Shown here piece after piece: positions 6,784-14,797 of a DNA stretch of 33,134 nt. The stretch covers positions 1 to 33,134 of the forward strand of contig DATGKR010000200.1 in NCBI GenBank assembly GCA_035294565.1. The letters run 5' to 3'. Source of the stretch: DATGKR01 sp035294565. Its GTDB lineage: Bacteria > Actinomycetota > Acidimicrobiia > Acidimicrobiales > Palsa-688. Made by a program: the position numbers and the translations under genes. Within the stretch, counting starts at the first letter, position 1; every line of letters starts with the position of its first letter. Under the pieces are notes generated by a model, which was not told the origin of the DNA, did no database searches, and was given only the letters and a program-made list of their open reading frames with translations.

Positions 6784-8495
6784 ACCTGACCTGCCCCCGC
6801 TGCGGCCCGCCGCCGCAGCTTCCGATCGGAGTACCACGGTCTCAGGAGGATCCGCGCCGGGGGCAGGTGCCCGTACACCAAGACGCCCTCGCCGGGCGGG
6901 ATCCGGCGAAGCTCGTCGCTGGGCGCCAGCCGCCGGTGGACCGTGGACACCGAGCGGGTTCTCCTCCCGTCTCTGAGGTCGTGGCTGGTGCTCTCCTCCA
7001 ATGCGGCCTCCTCGCCGGCCAGCCCCGAAACGAGGTCGAGGGTCGCCAGGTCCGACACGCCCGATAGGAGGAGCTTCGCCCGGTGGTTGTTGGCGATGGT
7101 GCGGGCCCGTTCGTTGTCGTAGCGGGCGGCGAGCTGCGCCAGGTCCTGGCAGACCGTCACCAGCTGGATCCCCAGCCCGGCCCCGGTGGAAGCGAGCGTG
7201 TCGAGGTCGCGTACCGGGGCGATGTTCGCCGCCTCGTCCAAGACGATCAGGAGCGGAGGGTCGAGCGGCCGGCCCGAGCGGGCCACCCGCCTGTAGGCCT
7301 CCGATACGACCGTCGAGACCAGGGCTGCGAACAGGCCCTGCACGCGGCTCTGCTCGTGGCTCGGGCCGCACAGGTAGAGCGTGCCGTTGCCTTCGAGCAC
7401 GCCGGCGAGGTCGATGTCCGAGCGCGCGGTGGACGCCGCCACGACTGGGTCCTCGAACGGTGCCAAGACGGTCTCCAAGGTGGTGCCCACCGAGCTTCGG
7501 ATGCGCTCGTCCCTACCGGCGCAGGCCGCCAGCGCCAGGGCGGCGTCCGTCTCGCCGCACGTTTCGAGGATCCTGAGCGGCTCGCCGAGCTCGTCGCTGT
7601 CGGTCCAGCCGACCACCTCTGCCATCCCGAGCCCGGCGCGCTCGGCGGCGAGCAGGAGGGGCGCCAGCTGCTTCGCCGCCGCCGTATACCAAAAGGCGGC
7701 GTCGGCCATCCCCCTCCGCCCGGGGGTCGACTCAACGAGCCAGCCGGCCATCCTCTGCGCCTCGGACCAGCCGTCGCAGCCCGAGAGGGGAGACCACGAC
7801 GAGACCGCCGCCACGCCCGACCCCCCTGTGGGGTCGAACACCGAGCACGGCCCGAGCGTGGAGCGCCAGGCGAGGGTTGTCGCGGCGAGGTCGTCCTTCA
7901 CCGAGGTCGCCACGGCGGGACCTTTCCACTCGAGGAGCGCCGGTATGGCCAGGCCGCTGGTCTTGCCCGACTGGGTCGGCCCGATGACCAGCACCGAGTG
8001 GCGTTCTTCGACCGCCACGCGCATCCCGCCGGCGCTGCTGCGACCGAGGACCAGCCGCCGCCCGGCGCCAGCCGCCCGTCTCGGCAGGCGCAGGCGGTGA
8101 AGCTCGGCCGGCCGCGCCCAGCGCGCCCCGCGCCGAGAGCGTCGCCGGCGGCGTCCCGACCAGCAGCGGGCGGCGGCCAGCGCCGGGAGGGCCAGCGCCG
8201 CTCCCCAACCGTAGAACCACCACCGGCCGGGCAGGCTTGGCATCACCCGGGGCGGCCAGGCGGAACGGGGGTCGGCCAGGTGGCGGCACAACCTCGAGGC
8301 GACGCTGGGAGCGGCGGCCAGCGGAACCGGCGGCCAGCGCCCCGTCGACGACCAGCCCGCCAGCTCGCCGGCGAGCCACACCCAACCCACCACGACCGCT
8401 GCGCCGACCATGGCGCCGGCGAGGTAGGCGTCGACGTGGGGGGCCGGCACCGGGGGGTGTGCGGGGCCCCGCCGGGCCGGGGGGAGGCGGCTCAC
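6714..8495 (-). CDS. VirD4/TraG-type conjugative coupling ATPase
   Basis: 593 residues from GTG 8495. Hexameric membrane-anchored ATPase that presents the relaxase-DNA complex to a type IV secretion channel. The N-terminus has hydrophobic segments at about 24-45 and 92-108, then a basic stretch. Walker A GPTQSGKTS is at 172-180 and Walker B PLLIVLDEAANIAPV at 414-428. The TraG-like C-terminal sequence includes VTVCQDLAQLAARY (sensor region) and the TraM-recognition-like tail. GTG 8495 overlaps the stop of the VirB4-like gene as GTGA; the frame is open far upstream only as a shadow. Last gene of the five-gene leftward block. Its final 70 bases overlap the end of ligD tail to tail. Both ATPase motifs look intact. 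Confidence 0.9.
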   Translation of the reverse strand: MSRLPPARRGPAHPPVPAPHVDAYLAGAMVGAAVVVGWVWLAGELAGWSSTGRWPPVPLAAAPSVASRLCRHLADPRSAWPPRVMPSLPGRWWFYGWGAALALPALAAARCWSGRRRRRSRRGARWARPAELHRLRLPRRAAGAGRRLVLGRSSAGGMRVAVEERHSVLVIGPTQSGKTSGLAIPALLEWKGPAVATSVKDDLAATTLAWRSTLGPCSVFDPTGGSGVAAVSSWSPLSGCDGWSEAQRMAGWLVESTPGRRGMADAAFWYTAAAKQLAPLLLAAERAGLGMAEVVGWTDSDELGEPLRILETCGETDAALALAACAGRDERIRSSVGTTLETVLAPFEDPVVAASTARSDIDLAGVLEGNGTLYLCGPSHEQSRVQGLFAALVSTVVSEAYRRVARSGRPLDPPLLIVLDEAANIAPVRDLDTLASTGAGLGIQLVTVCQDLAQLAARYDNERARTIANNHRAKLLLSGVSDLATLDLVSGLAGEEAALEESTSHDLRDGRRTRSVSTVHRRLAPSDELRRIPPGEGVLVYGHLPPARILLRPWYSDRKLRRRAAAGAGQVYDRRALLARLGATRGGSPGIFG

Positions 8496-9766
8496 CCGTC
8501 GCCTCGCCGCTCCGGCGCTTCGAGCGGGCCCCCCGAGCCGCGCATGGCAGCGTCGGTGTCCACAAGCCGGCGCTCCGGCGCGCCGAGCAGGTGCCGCACG
8601 AGGAACGAGCGGGCACCCAGCTTCCACAGCGCCGCCCCGCGGGGCAGCCGGGGCACCAGGTCGGCCTCGCGCCGGGAGAGGCGAAGCATCCGGGCGGTGA
8701 CCTCGGCTTCGGAGGGCGGCTGGCCGAACACCACCCGGGTCTCCGAGTCGGCGAGGAGGCCCTCGGCGAGCTTCTCCTGGGCGGAGCCGTCCGGCCCGGC
8801 GGCGCGAAGGTCGGAGAGGCGGTGGACGACGACGACGTTGGCCACGCCGAAGGCCCGGGCGAGCTTGAACGTCGCCTGCGCCCACCTGGCGGTGCCCAGG
8901 TCGGAGAGGATCGACCACGCCTCGTCGACCACCACCAGACGCTGGGTCGCCTGACTCGCCCCCGACGCGAGGGCCGCTTGCAGCCAGGCGGTGGCGCAGG
9001 TCATCACCAGGGGCAACGCCGGGGTGGCGAAGGTGGCCGACACGTCGACGACGACGAGGCCGCCGGCGAGGTCGACCGACGGCGTGGTGGGCCCGTCGAA
9101 CATCCCCGCCAGGTCGCCGGCGACCATCCTGCGCAGCTCGAGCGCCGCGATGCGCCCGTCCGAGGCGAGGGTCGCCGGGTCGGTGTGGAGAAGGGAGGCG
9201 TCGGCGGGGTCCGGTTCGAGCAGCCGTTCCACGACTTGGGGCAGCGTCGGCTGCCCCGCCGAGGTCGCCCGGCGGACCGCCACGTCGAGAGCGGTGCGCT
9301 CCGCCGGGTGCAACGTGCGCCCCAGCGAGCACGCGAGCAGCGCACCGGCCAGCTCGGCGCCCCGACGGGCGGCTTCGTCGGCTCCGGCGCCGCCGGGGAC
9401 TGTCAGCGGGTTCAACCGCAGGTCGCCGCCGGGGACCAGCTTGACCGGTTCGACCCCGCACGCCGCGGCGAGCGGGCCGTACTCCCCCTTCGGGTCGACG
9501 ATCCAGGCCTTTCGGCCGAACGCCAGCTGCCTCCATACGAGCGTCTTGACGAAGGTGGACTTGCCCCGGCCGAGCTGGCCGACGACGAGCACGTTCGGGT
9601 TGGTGAGCAGCCCGCCGTGGTAGAGCTCCCACGGGTCGAAGAAGAACGGGCCTCCCATCACGTCCCGGCCGAGCAGCGGCCCTCCCGCCGGCCCGGCGTC
9701 GGAGACGAACGGGTAGGCGGCCTGCAGGCTGGCCGTCGTCGCCCGGTGCGCCGCCGGCGGGCTCAT
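8492..9766 (-). CDS. VirB4-like type IV secretion ATPase
   Basis: 424 residues from ATG 9766. Resembles the ATP-binding protein that follows SCO6880 in actinobacterial conjugation clusters, equivalent to the C-terminal motor half of VirB4/TraC. The opening PFVSDAGPAGGPLLGRDVMGGPFFFDPWELY is the typical lead-in, followed by Walker A GQLGRGKST (63-71), IVDPKGEYGPL (89-99) and Walker B RLVVVDEAW (276-284). The late motif VVHRLSDLRAAG is the conserved sensor of this family. It energises assembly and transport at the inner face of the membrane. ATG overlaps the stop of the SCO6880-like gene (ATGA) and its own stop overlaps the coupling-protein GTG. Length is normal for this split type of VirB4. 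Confidence 0.9.
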   Translation of the reverse strand: MSPPAAHRATTASLQAAYPFVSDAGPAGGPLLGRDVMGGPFFFDPWELYHGGLLTNPNVLVVGQLGRGKSTFVKTLVWRQLAFGRKAWIVDPKGEYGPLAAACGVEPVKLVPGGDLRLNPLTVPGGAGADEAARRGAELAGALLACSLGRTLHPAERTALDVAVRRATSAGQPTLPQVVERLLEPDPADASLLHTDPATLASDGRIAALELRRMVAGDLAGMFDGPTTPSVDLAGGLVVVDVSATFATPALPLVMTCATAWLQAALASGASQATQRLVVVDEAWSILSDLGTARWAQATFKLARAFGVANVVVVHRLSDLRAAGPDGSAQEKLAEGLLADSETRVVFGQPPSEAEVTARMLRLSRREADLVPRLPRGAALWKLGARSFLVRHLLGAPERRLVDTDAAMRGSGGPLEAPERRGDG

Positions 9767-11190
9767 GGCCGCAGCCCCCTGGCGAGAGGAAGCGTCCAGG
9801 TGTAGGCCTCGGCCTGGCGCCCGTAGAGGCGACGCAGCTCCACGTTGGAGGACTGCGCGGCGTGCTCGGCCTCTGCACATGCGGCGCACAGCTCGTCGGG
9901 CCCGGCGGCGGCGACGGTGACGTAACCCGAGAAGCGGAACTCCGAGTGGCCCTCGGCGAGCTCCGCCTCGCGCCTGGCCACGCCGGTCGCTTCCCGATCA
10001 CGCCTCGCGCTGGGGAGAAACCCGGCTTTGGCGCGCAGACGTTGGTCCGCGAGGTCGGCGGTGCGGGCCGACCTGACCTCGCGCACCGCCCGCTCGGCGG
10101 CCACCGGGGACATCACCACTGACACGGCACGCCTCGCGCTGCCGAGGAGGAGGGGTGACAAGAAGTCGGGGCCGACCGCGATCCGGGGCCATTCGGAGAT
10201 CCAGAACGTCGCGTGCCACCAGCCGTCGACGACCGCAGCCGCCCAGTGCTCGGCGATGGCCATCGGCCACGCCGAGGCGCTGCGGGTGGGACGGGCATGC
10301 ACGTCGGGGCACACGAGCCGGGAGAGCTCGGGCAGGCCGAGGGGAGGGCCGGCGTCCAAACCGGCGCTGCGCAGCTGGCCCTGGAGCAGGCGCATCTCGC
10401 GGAGCAGGGATTGCACCCTCCGCTGCCCGCCCGAGGCCGGTCCGCCGACGGCGAGGACCAGCCAGGTGTCGTGGCGGAACGAGGACCCCTGCGACTCGGC
10501 CAGGAGCTGCCTGTAGTCGCGCTCCGCCCGTCCCGTACCGGACGGCCCGGAGGGCGGGTCGGCAGGCCAGGTCCGGACCACCCACTGGAGCCTGGCGACC
10601 GGCGTGCCCGGCCGGGCCAGGGCGCCGAGCACCCTTCTCCACGCCTCGAGGTGCTGCGACTGCTCGGCGGCGTCGAGCAGCCCGAACGACCGGCCGCCGA
10701 CCGGGAGCACGGCGGCGACAGTGGCGAGCCTGCGGTCCTCGACGACGGCGAACGGCACCTCCGCAAGGTCGCCGTGCTCGACGAGGCTCACTCCCGGCGG
10801 TGCGGTCGCCGGCGAGCCGGGGGAGAGCAGGGAGCGCCGGCGGTGCCCTGCGAGCGGCGCTTCGCCCAGCAACGGGAGGGCCAGGCGACCTCCTGCGGAG
10901 GGGGCCTCGCTCAGCAGCGGGGCGCGCACGCGGCGCCCTGCGAAGCCGGCAGCCGCCGCCGCCCAGCCCGCCAGGGCCCTTCCCCCGGGGCGCCACAGGG
11001 CGCCGAGGGCGCCGGCGGCGAGGGCGGCCGCCGCGACGACCAGCCCGACGGGGGAGGAGAGGGCGGAGTGCGCGATGACCGCAAGGAGCGCCCCGCCACC
11101 TAGGACGGCCAGCTGCGACGCTTGCAGGCCCAGCAGAAGGCCGCGCCGCTCGAGCGGGGGGAAGTCGAAGCGGGGGCCGTCGTCAGGCAT
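9763..11190 (-). CDS. SCO6880-like type IV secretion protein (PrgI/VirB3-like N-terminus plus VirB4 N-domain-like region)
   Basis: 475 residues from ATG 11190. The opening FPPLERRGLLLGLQASQLAVL with two membrane segments (about 27-44 and 48-66) is the PrgI/VirB3-like start of the SCO6880 family. The rest resembles the non-catalytic N-terminal domain of VirB4 and has no P-loop. It contains WPADPPSGPSGTG, a DYRQLL segment and a conserved aromatic stretch DGWWHATFWISEWPR. Residues 91-115 hold an imperfect duplication (PLLSEAPSAG / PLLGEAPLAG). The family is thought to sit in the membrane and work with the separate VirB4-like motor encoded next. ATG 11190 overlaps the preceding stop by 8 bases; a TTG nine codons earlier is possible but less likely. 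Confidence 0.82.
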   Translation of the reverse strand: MPDDGPRFDFPPLERRGLLLGLQASQLAVLGGGALLAVIAHSALSSPVGLVVAAAALAAGALGALWRPGGRALAGWAAAAAGFAGRRVRAPLLSEAPSAGGRLALPLLGEAPLAGHRRRSLLSPGSPATAPPGVSLVEHGDLAEVPFAVVEDRRLATVAAVLPVGGRSFGLLDAAEQSQHLEAWRRVLGALARPGTPVARLQWVVRTWPADPPSGPSGTGRAERDYRQLLAESQGSSFRHDTWLVLAVGGPASGGQRRVQSLLREMRLLQGQLRSAGLDAGPPLGLPELSRLVCPDVHARPTRSASAWPMAIAEHWAAAVVDGWWHATFWISEWPRIAVGPDFLSPLLLGSARRAVSVVMSPVAAERAVREVRSARTADLADQRLRAKAGFLPSARRDREATGVARREAELAEGHSEFRFSGYVTVAAAGPDELCAACAEAEHAAQSSNVELRRLYGRQAEAYTWTLPLARGLRP

Positions 11191-12217
11191 CGCCGGCGCC
11201 GGCACCCGGGCCGGCAACAGGGAAGTCGGCGCGGTGCTCCGGGATCGGCTGCGGCGCGACGGGGCGGGCGTCGGGCTCCTGCTCGCCGGCGCCGGCGATC
11301 AGCAGCTGGGCGACCGGGTGGCCCGTCGCAGACCCTGCCGCCCCGGCGACCCGGGCGGCCGCGTGGACGGGCCGGCGGGCCAGGCCCTCGAGGTGGGCGA
11401 TCGCCGCTGTCTCGACCACGGGCACCAGGCGCAGGAGGGAGAAAGGCGCGAAGCCGGCCAGGAGCAGGATCCCCGTCCCGGCCACGGCCCCGCTCACCGC
11501 CCTCTGCGAAAGCGCCGAGAGCCCGACGACGAGGCACCCGACGATCACGAACTTGGAGAGGACCAACGCCGCCAGGAGCTCGACGGCGCGCCTGGTCATG
11601 CCGGCGGTGGCTGGCCAGACGTAGGAGACGAGCACCACCGGCATGAACAGGACCGTCACGTAGACCGCCGCCATCCGGAGCGAGAGCTCCAGCCAGATGA
11701 GCAGCGCGCCGAGCATGCCCAGACCGGCGAGGACGACGGTCACCAGGACCGGGAGGCCGGCGAAGGCCGAGGTCACGTCGCGCCCCAGCGGGCCGACGAT
11801 CGCCTTGTAGCCCGGTCCGGCGACGACGCCGCAGAGCTCCTCGGTCACTGCTATGGCGCTGTCGGCGAGCCCGGGGAGGACAACCGCCGAGAGGACCGCC
11901 ACGGGGAGCCCCACCGCCCACACCCGGGCGAGGCGCCTCCCGTCCTGGCGGAGGACCGCGCCGATGGTCGCCACCAGCAGCACGGGCAGGGTCACCAGGG
12001 CCGCCACCGTCTCCATCCTCGCCGCCGGCCCGCTGAACCACGAGGCGGACATGCGCGGCTCGGTGCTCGACGAGAGCAGGTGGACGAGACCGCGGATCGC
12101 CCACCTGGCACCGTCCGAAAAGGCGGAGGCGACGACGCCGAAGGCGGACTTGACGACATCCTGGGTGGCGGAGCAGACGCCGATGTCGCAGAGGATCGAG
12201 GCGGGGACGGCGATCAA
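11183..12217 (-). CDS. Polytopic membrane protein, VirB6/TrbL-like (SCO6881 type)
   Basis: 344 residues from TTG 12217. About six or seven hydrophobic helices lie between residues 70 and 270, including the long stretches VLVTVVLAGLGMLGALLIWL and AAVYVTVLFMPVVLVSYVWP. The soluble C-terminus is rich in Ala, Pro and Gly. The pattern WLELSLRMAAVYVTVLFMP, with a helix carrying 'WPA..g..rra.EllaalvlsKf', is that of the SCO6881-like channel component of actinobacterial conjugation clusters, the counterpart of VirB6/TrbL. The TTG start overlaps the stop of the pilin-like gene (TTGA) and has GGGAGGG 6 bases upstream, a strong site that decides the start. Cys pairs near the N-terminus (CDIGVC) may form a disulfide outside the cell. 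Confidence 0.8.
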   Translation of the reverse strand: MIAVPASILCDIGVCSATQDVVKSAFGVVASAFSDGARWAIRGLVHLLSSSTEPRMSASWFSGPAARMETVAALVTLPVLLVATIGAVLRQDGRRLARVWAVGLPVAVLSAVVLPGLADSAIAVTEELCGVVAGPGYKAIVGPLGRDVTSAFAGLPVLVTVVLAGLGMLGALLIWLELSLRMAAVYVTVLFMPVVLVSYVWPATAGMTRRAVELLAALVLSKFVIVGCLVVGLSALSQRAVSGAVAGTGILLLAGFAPFSLLRLVPVVETAAIAHLEGLARRPVHAAARVAGAAGSATGHPVAQLLIAGAGEQEPDARPVAPQPIPEHRADFPVAGPGAGAGDA

Positions 12218-12513
12218 AACTGCCCTCCCTTCTGCATGAAGAAGTTCAGGATGTACGGTCCGGCGCCGACCAGCAGCGCCGCCGCCCCGGAGATGAGCAC
12301 GCCGCGCCGGCCGGCGTAGGCCTGCTGGTAGTTCTGCGAGTAGTGGCCGAGGGCCCACACGGCCGCTCCGAGCAGGAGCCCGACGAGGGCGGCGATCTCC
12401 ACCCAGTAGCCCAACCCGTCGGTCAGGGTCTGCAGCACTGGGGTGCCCGGCAGCCCCTGGGGGTTCGGGTTGAGCGTCACGAACGGGCTGATCGGCCCGG
12501 CTGCGCTGGTCAT
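12214..12513 (-). CDS. DUF6112-like small membrane protein, candidate pilin/VirB2 equivalent
   Basis: 99 residues. An N-terminal extracytoplasmic part with PNPQGLPGTPVLQTLTDGLG, a first membrane helix at about 36-57 (WVEIAALVGLLLGAAVWALG), a polar loop SQNYQQAYAGRRG and a second helix at about 71-91. This two-helix layout is that of the DUF6112 proteins which head SCO6880-type gene blocks, and by size and position it could be the VirB2-like pilin. No cleavable signal peptide is obvious. The start ATG 12513 has AGGAG 6 bases upstream. First gene of the leftward conjugation operon, divergent from the relaxase across 48 bases. Family recognition is good, pilin role is inference. Confidence 0.75.
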   Translation of the reverse strand: MTSAAGPISPFVTLNPNPQGLPGTPVLQTLTDGLGYWVEIAALVGLLLGAAVWALGHYSQNYQQAYAGRRGVLISGAAALLVGAGPYILNFFMQKGGQF

Positions 12514-12561
12514 GCACTCTCCTATCTTTAGTGTTGTTTCAATGTATATTATTGTTCTTCC
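12514..12561. promoter_or_regulatory. AT-rich divergent promoter between the conjugation operon and relaxase
   Basis: A 48-base gap, mostly A/T in a GC-rich neighbourhood. Rightward, TATTAT (12547-12552) ends 9 bases before the relaxase ATG, fitting a leaderless transcript. Leftward, TACATT or TATACA (overlapping positions 12541-12549 on the other strand) could serve the pilin-like gene, leaving a leader of roughly 20-25 bases that includes AGGAG. The two -10 elements overlap, so the promoters may exclude one another. ATTGTT-like words recur on each side of the core. Confidence 0.6.
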
Positions 12562-14715
12562 ATGCTCATCGTCAAGCCCGTGTCCCCGGGGGTGGTCGGC
12601 TACTTCACCGCCGGCCGGGAGCCGGGAAGGTGGACGGCGGGGGCCTCGGCGCTCCTCGACCTGTCCGGCCCGGTCACACCCGGCGACCTCCGCTGCGTGC
12701 TCGAGGGCAGGCACCCCGCCACCGGGCGGTCCCTCGTGGAGAGACGCCGGGTGCGCCGGCGCGCCGGGTGGGACCTGGCGTTCTGCGCTCCCAAGTCCTT
12801 CTCCCTCCTGGCCGCCTCGGGGACCCCGGCCGGCGCCGTGGCGCTCGCAGCGCATGCTGCGGCGGTCGAGGCGGTGGCCACCGACCTGGAAGAGCACGTC
12901 CGGGTCCGGCAACCGGCCGGCCCTGGAGCCCTCCCCCACGGCTGCGGGACGCGGCTGGTCGGCGCGACGTTCTCCCACGCCCTGAGCGCCGCCGGCGAGC
13001 CGCACCTTCACACGCACCTGCTGGTGGCGAACCTCACCTTGCACGAAGGGCGCTGGCGCGCGCTCGACCCCTCGCCGTGGACGATCGACCGGCGGGCCGC
13101 GTCCGCCCTGTACCACCTCGCCCTGCGCCACGAGCTCGCCTCCCGCGGCGTGCACCTGCAATGGCGCCTGCGACCCGACGGGCTGGCCGACCTGGCCGGC
13201 GCCGGGCGGGAGGCCCTGCGCGCCGCCAGCACGCAGAGCCGCCTGGTCGCCCAGCTGGGCCGCTACGCGGCGCGCAGGGCCGCCGAGACCGCGCCGCCTG
13301 GGCCCGCGGCGAAGCAGGCGGCGGCGCGGCAAAGCGGTGCCGGCCTCGCCGCCGCAGCGGCCCTACCCGAGACCGGGGGCAGCGACCGCTTTCTGGGAGA
13401 CGCCCGACTCGAGCGGGTGGTGGCGACCCGTCTCGCCGTGCGCCGCTCCGACTTCCGCCAGGCGGACGTGCTGGTCGCGCTCGCCGCCTCCCACCCCGGC
13501 GGCGCCACCCCGCACGAGGCCCGGGCGTGGGCCGAACGCTTCTGCGCGTCCTCCCTCGAGGTGCCCTCCCCCACCGCCGGCCGGCGCTGGACGACTGCCC
13601 TCGCCCGGGGGGCCGACGACCAGCTCGCCACGCTGCTGGGAAGGCTCCCGCGGCCGGCGCCGCTGGCGGTCGCCGCCGAGACGGCGCACACCATGGCCGC
13701 CAGGTCTCCGACCGGCTGGCAGACCGCCCGCCGGATGGCGGAGTCGCCCGCCGCCGTGCACCTGCTCGGCGTGCCGCCCGGCGCCAGCGGGATCCTGGGC
13801 CACGCCGAGATTCTCGACGCCTGCCGGGCGGCCTGGGAAGCGGCGGGGCTGCGCTGCGCCGTGTGGACCCCCGACGGGAGGGGAGAGGCGCGCTGGGCGG
13901 TGTTGTCGGGACTGTCCCCCTACAGGGCCGGTGAACGCCCCGACGTGCTGGTCGTGGACCAGGCGGACCGACGGCCGACCGGCGAGCTGTTGCAGGCGGC
14001 GGCCGAGGTGGGCGCCCGGGCGGGACGGCTCGTGCTGGTCGAGGGGGGCACCCTGCCCCGCCTGAGCAGCCCAGCCAGCCGGGGTCTCTACGAGGCGGGG
14101 GCCCCGCGGGTCGAGTTGGCCGACCCGGCGCCGTGGCGTCCCGGGGGTCCCGCCACCGCAGCCGTGGAGGAGACCGGCCGGGCGGCTGCCGCCCGGGTCC
14201 TCGACGGCTGGCTCTCGGCGCGCCTCGCCGGCCGGCCGGTCGCCATGGTGGGGCTCGGACCCGAAGAGATCTGCGCGTTCAACGAGGCGGCCCGCGCGGC
14301 ACTCGGCCTTCCCGCCGAGCGCACCGGCGCCGTGGCGGCACGAAGGGGGGTGCTGGTCGGCGGCGACCGCGTCGTCACCGTCCGGGGCGGCGGACGGCTG
14401 CCCCCTTACGCCACGCTGGGGACCGTAGAGGCGGTGCGGCCCGCCGCCGGCGAAGCGACCATCCGCTGGGACGGCCGAGAGGAGGCCGAAGCCTACGGGC
14501 GCGGCGAGCTGTCGGGCGTTGCCGCCGGCCACGCGCTAAGCGTGGCGACGGCGCTCTGCGCCGGCGTCCCGGCGGTGCTGCTCGGGCCGCCCCGAGCGGG
14601 GCGCGGACTGCAGCTGGTGGGCGCCGTCGGACGTCGGCCGGGACACGGCCGCGGCCTGGAGCTCAGCCCGGCCTTCGGGCCCGGGGGAGCCGACAGCCTC
14701 TCGCGCGGTGTGTAG
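12562..14715 (+). CDS. MobF (TrwC/TraI-type) conjugative relaxase with degenerate helicase domain
   Basis: 717 residues. The N-terminal relaxase domain has the likely nucleophile Tyr14 in VVGYFTAGREPGRW, the conserved GWDLAFCAPKSFSLLA (69-84), and the metal-binding triad His148, His150, His152 in EPHLHTHLLVAN. This domain nicks one strand at oriT and stays covalently attached. The second half follows the layout of the RecD-like helicase of MobF proteins, but its motifs are eroded. The Walker A position reads LLGVPPGASG (401-410) without the Lys-Thr. Walker B is DVLVVDQAD (461-469). The final 'hgyAlTvhkaQG' motif has become GHALSVATALCAG. MobF relaxases usually exceed 900 residues. ATG follows a TATTAT box (leaderless). 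The TAG stop also forms the first bases of a -10-like TAGAGT. Confidence 0.87.
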   Translation: MLIVKPVSPGVVGYFTAGREPGRWTAGASALLDLSGPVTPGDLRCVLEGRHPATGRSLVERRRVRRRAGWDLAFCAPKSFSLLAASGTPAGAVALAAHAAAVEAVATDLEEHVRVRQPAGPGALPHGCGTRLVGATFSHALSAAGEPHLHTHLLVANLTLHEGRWRALDPSPWTIDRRAASALYHLALRHELASRGVHLQWRLRPDGLADLAGAGREALRAASTQSRLVAQLGRYAARRAAETAPPGPAAKQAAARQSGAGLAAAAALPETGGSDRFLGDARLERVVATRLAVRRSDFRQADVLVALAASHPGGATPHEARAWAERFCASSLEVPSPTAGRRWTTALARGADDQLATLLGRLPRPAPLAVAAETAHTMAARSPTGWQTARRMAESPAAVHLLGVPPGASGILGHAEILDACRAAWEAAGLRCAVWTPDGRGEARWAVLSGLSPYRAGERPDVLVVDQADRRPTGELLQAAAEVGARAGRLVLVEGGTLPRLSSPASRGLYEAGAPRVELADPAPWRPGGPATAAVEETGRAAAARVLDGWLSARLAGRPVAMVGLGPEEICAFNEAARAALGLPAERTGAVAARRGVLVGGDRVVTVRGGGRLPPYATLGTVEAVRPAAGEATIRWDGREEAEAYGRGELSGVAAGHALSVATALCAGVPAVLLGPPRAGRGLQLVGAVGRRPGHGRGLELSPAFGPGGADSLSRGV

Positions 14716-14718
14716 AGT
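14713..14718 (+). promoter_or_regulatory. -10-like TAGAGT overlapping the relaxase stop codon
   Basis: TANNNT hexamer whose first three bases are the relaxase stop codon. It could start transcription of the downstream glycan cluster around 14725-14729. The next conventional in-frame start is GTG 14798. Confidence 0.35.
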
Positions 14719-14797
14719 CCCGCCCGCCATCGACGGGAACTCGACCCGCAGACGCCCGGAGGATCCGAAGACGTCCATATCGCGCAAGCTTCCGCTG

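Noticed and set aside
8496..10001. N-terminal extension of the VirD4-like frame through the VirB4-like gene
   Set aside because: The extension is a shadow of the overlapping gene on the same strand. GTG 8495 at a GTGA overlap explains the real start.
6714..14715. A complete integrative conjugative element
   Set aside because: No integrase, att repeats or tRNA at either side could be seen, so only the transfer module is annotated.
12562..14715. Relaxase gene as a pseudogene
   Set aside because: The frame is open for 717 codons, the nuclease motifs are intact and the promoter is good. The helicase change is by substitution, not by frameshift or stop, so it is called a CDS with a degenerate domain.
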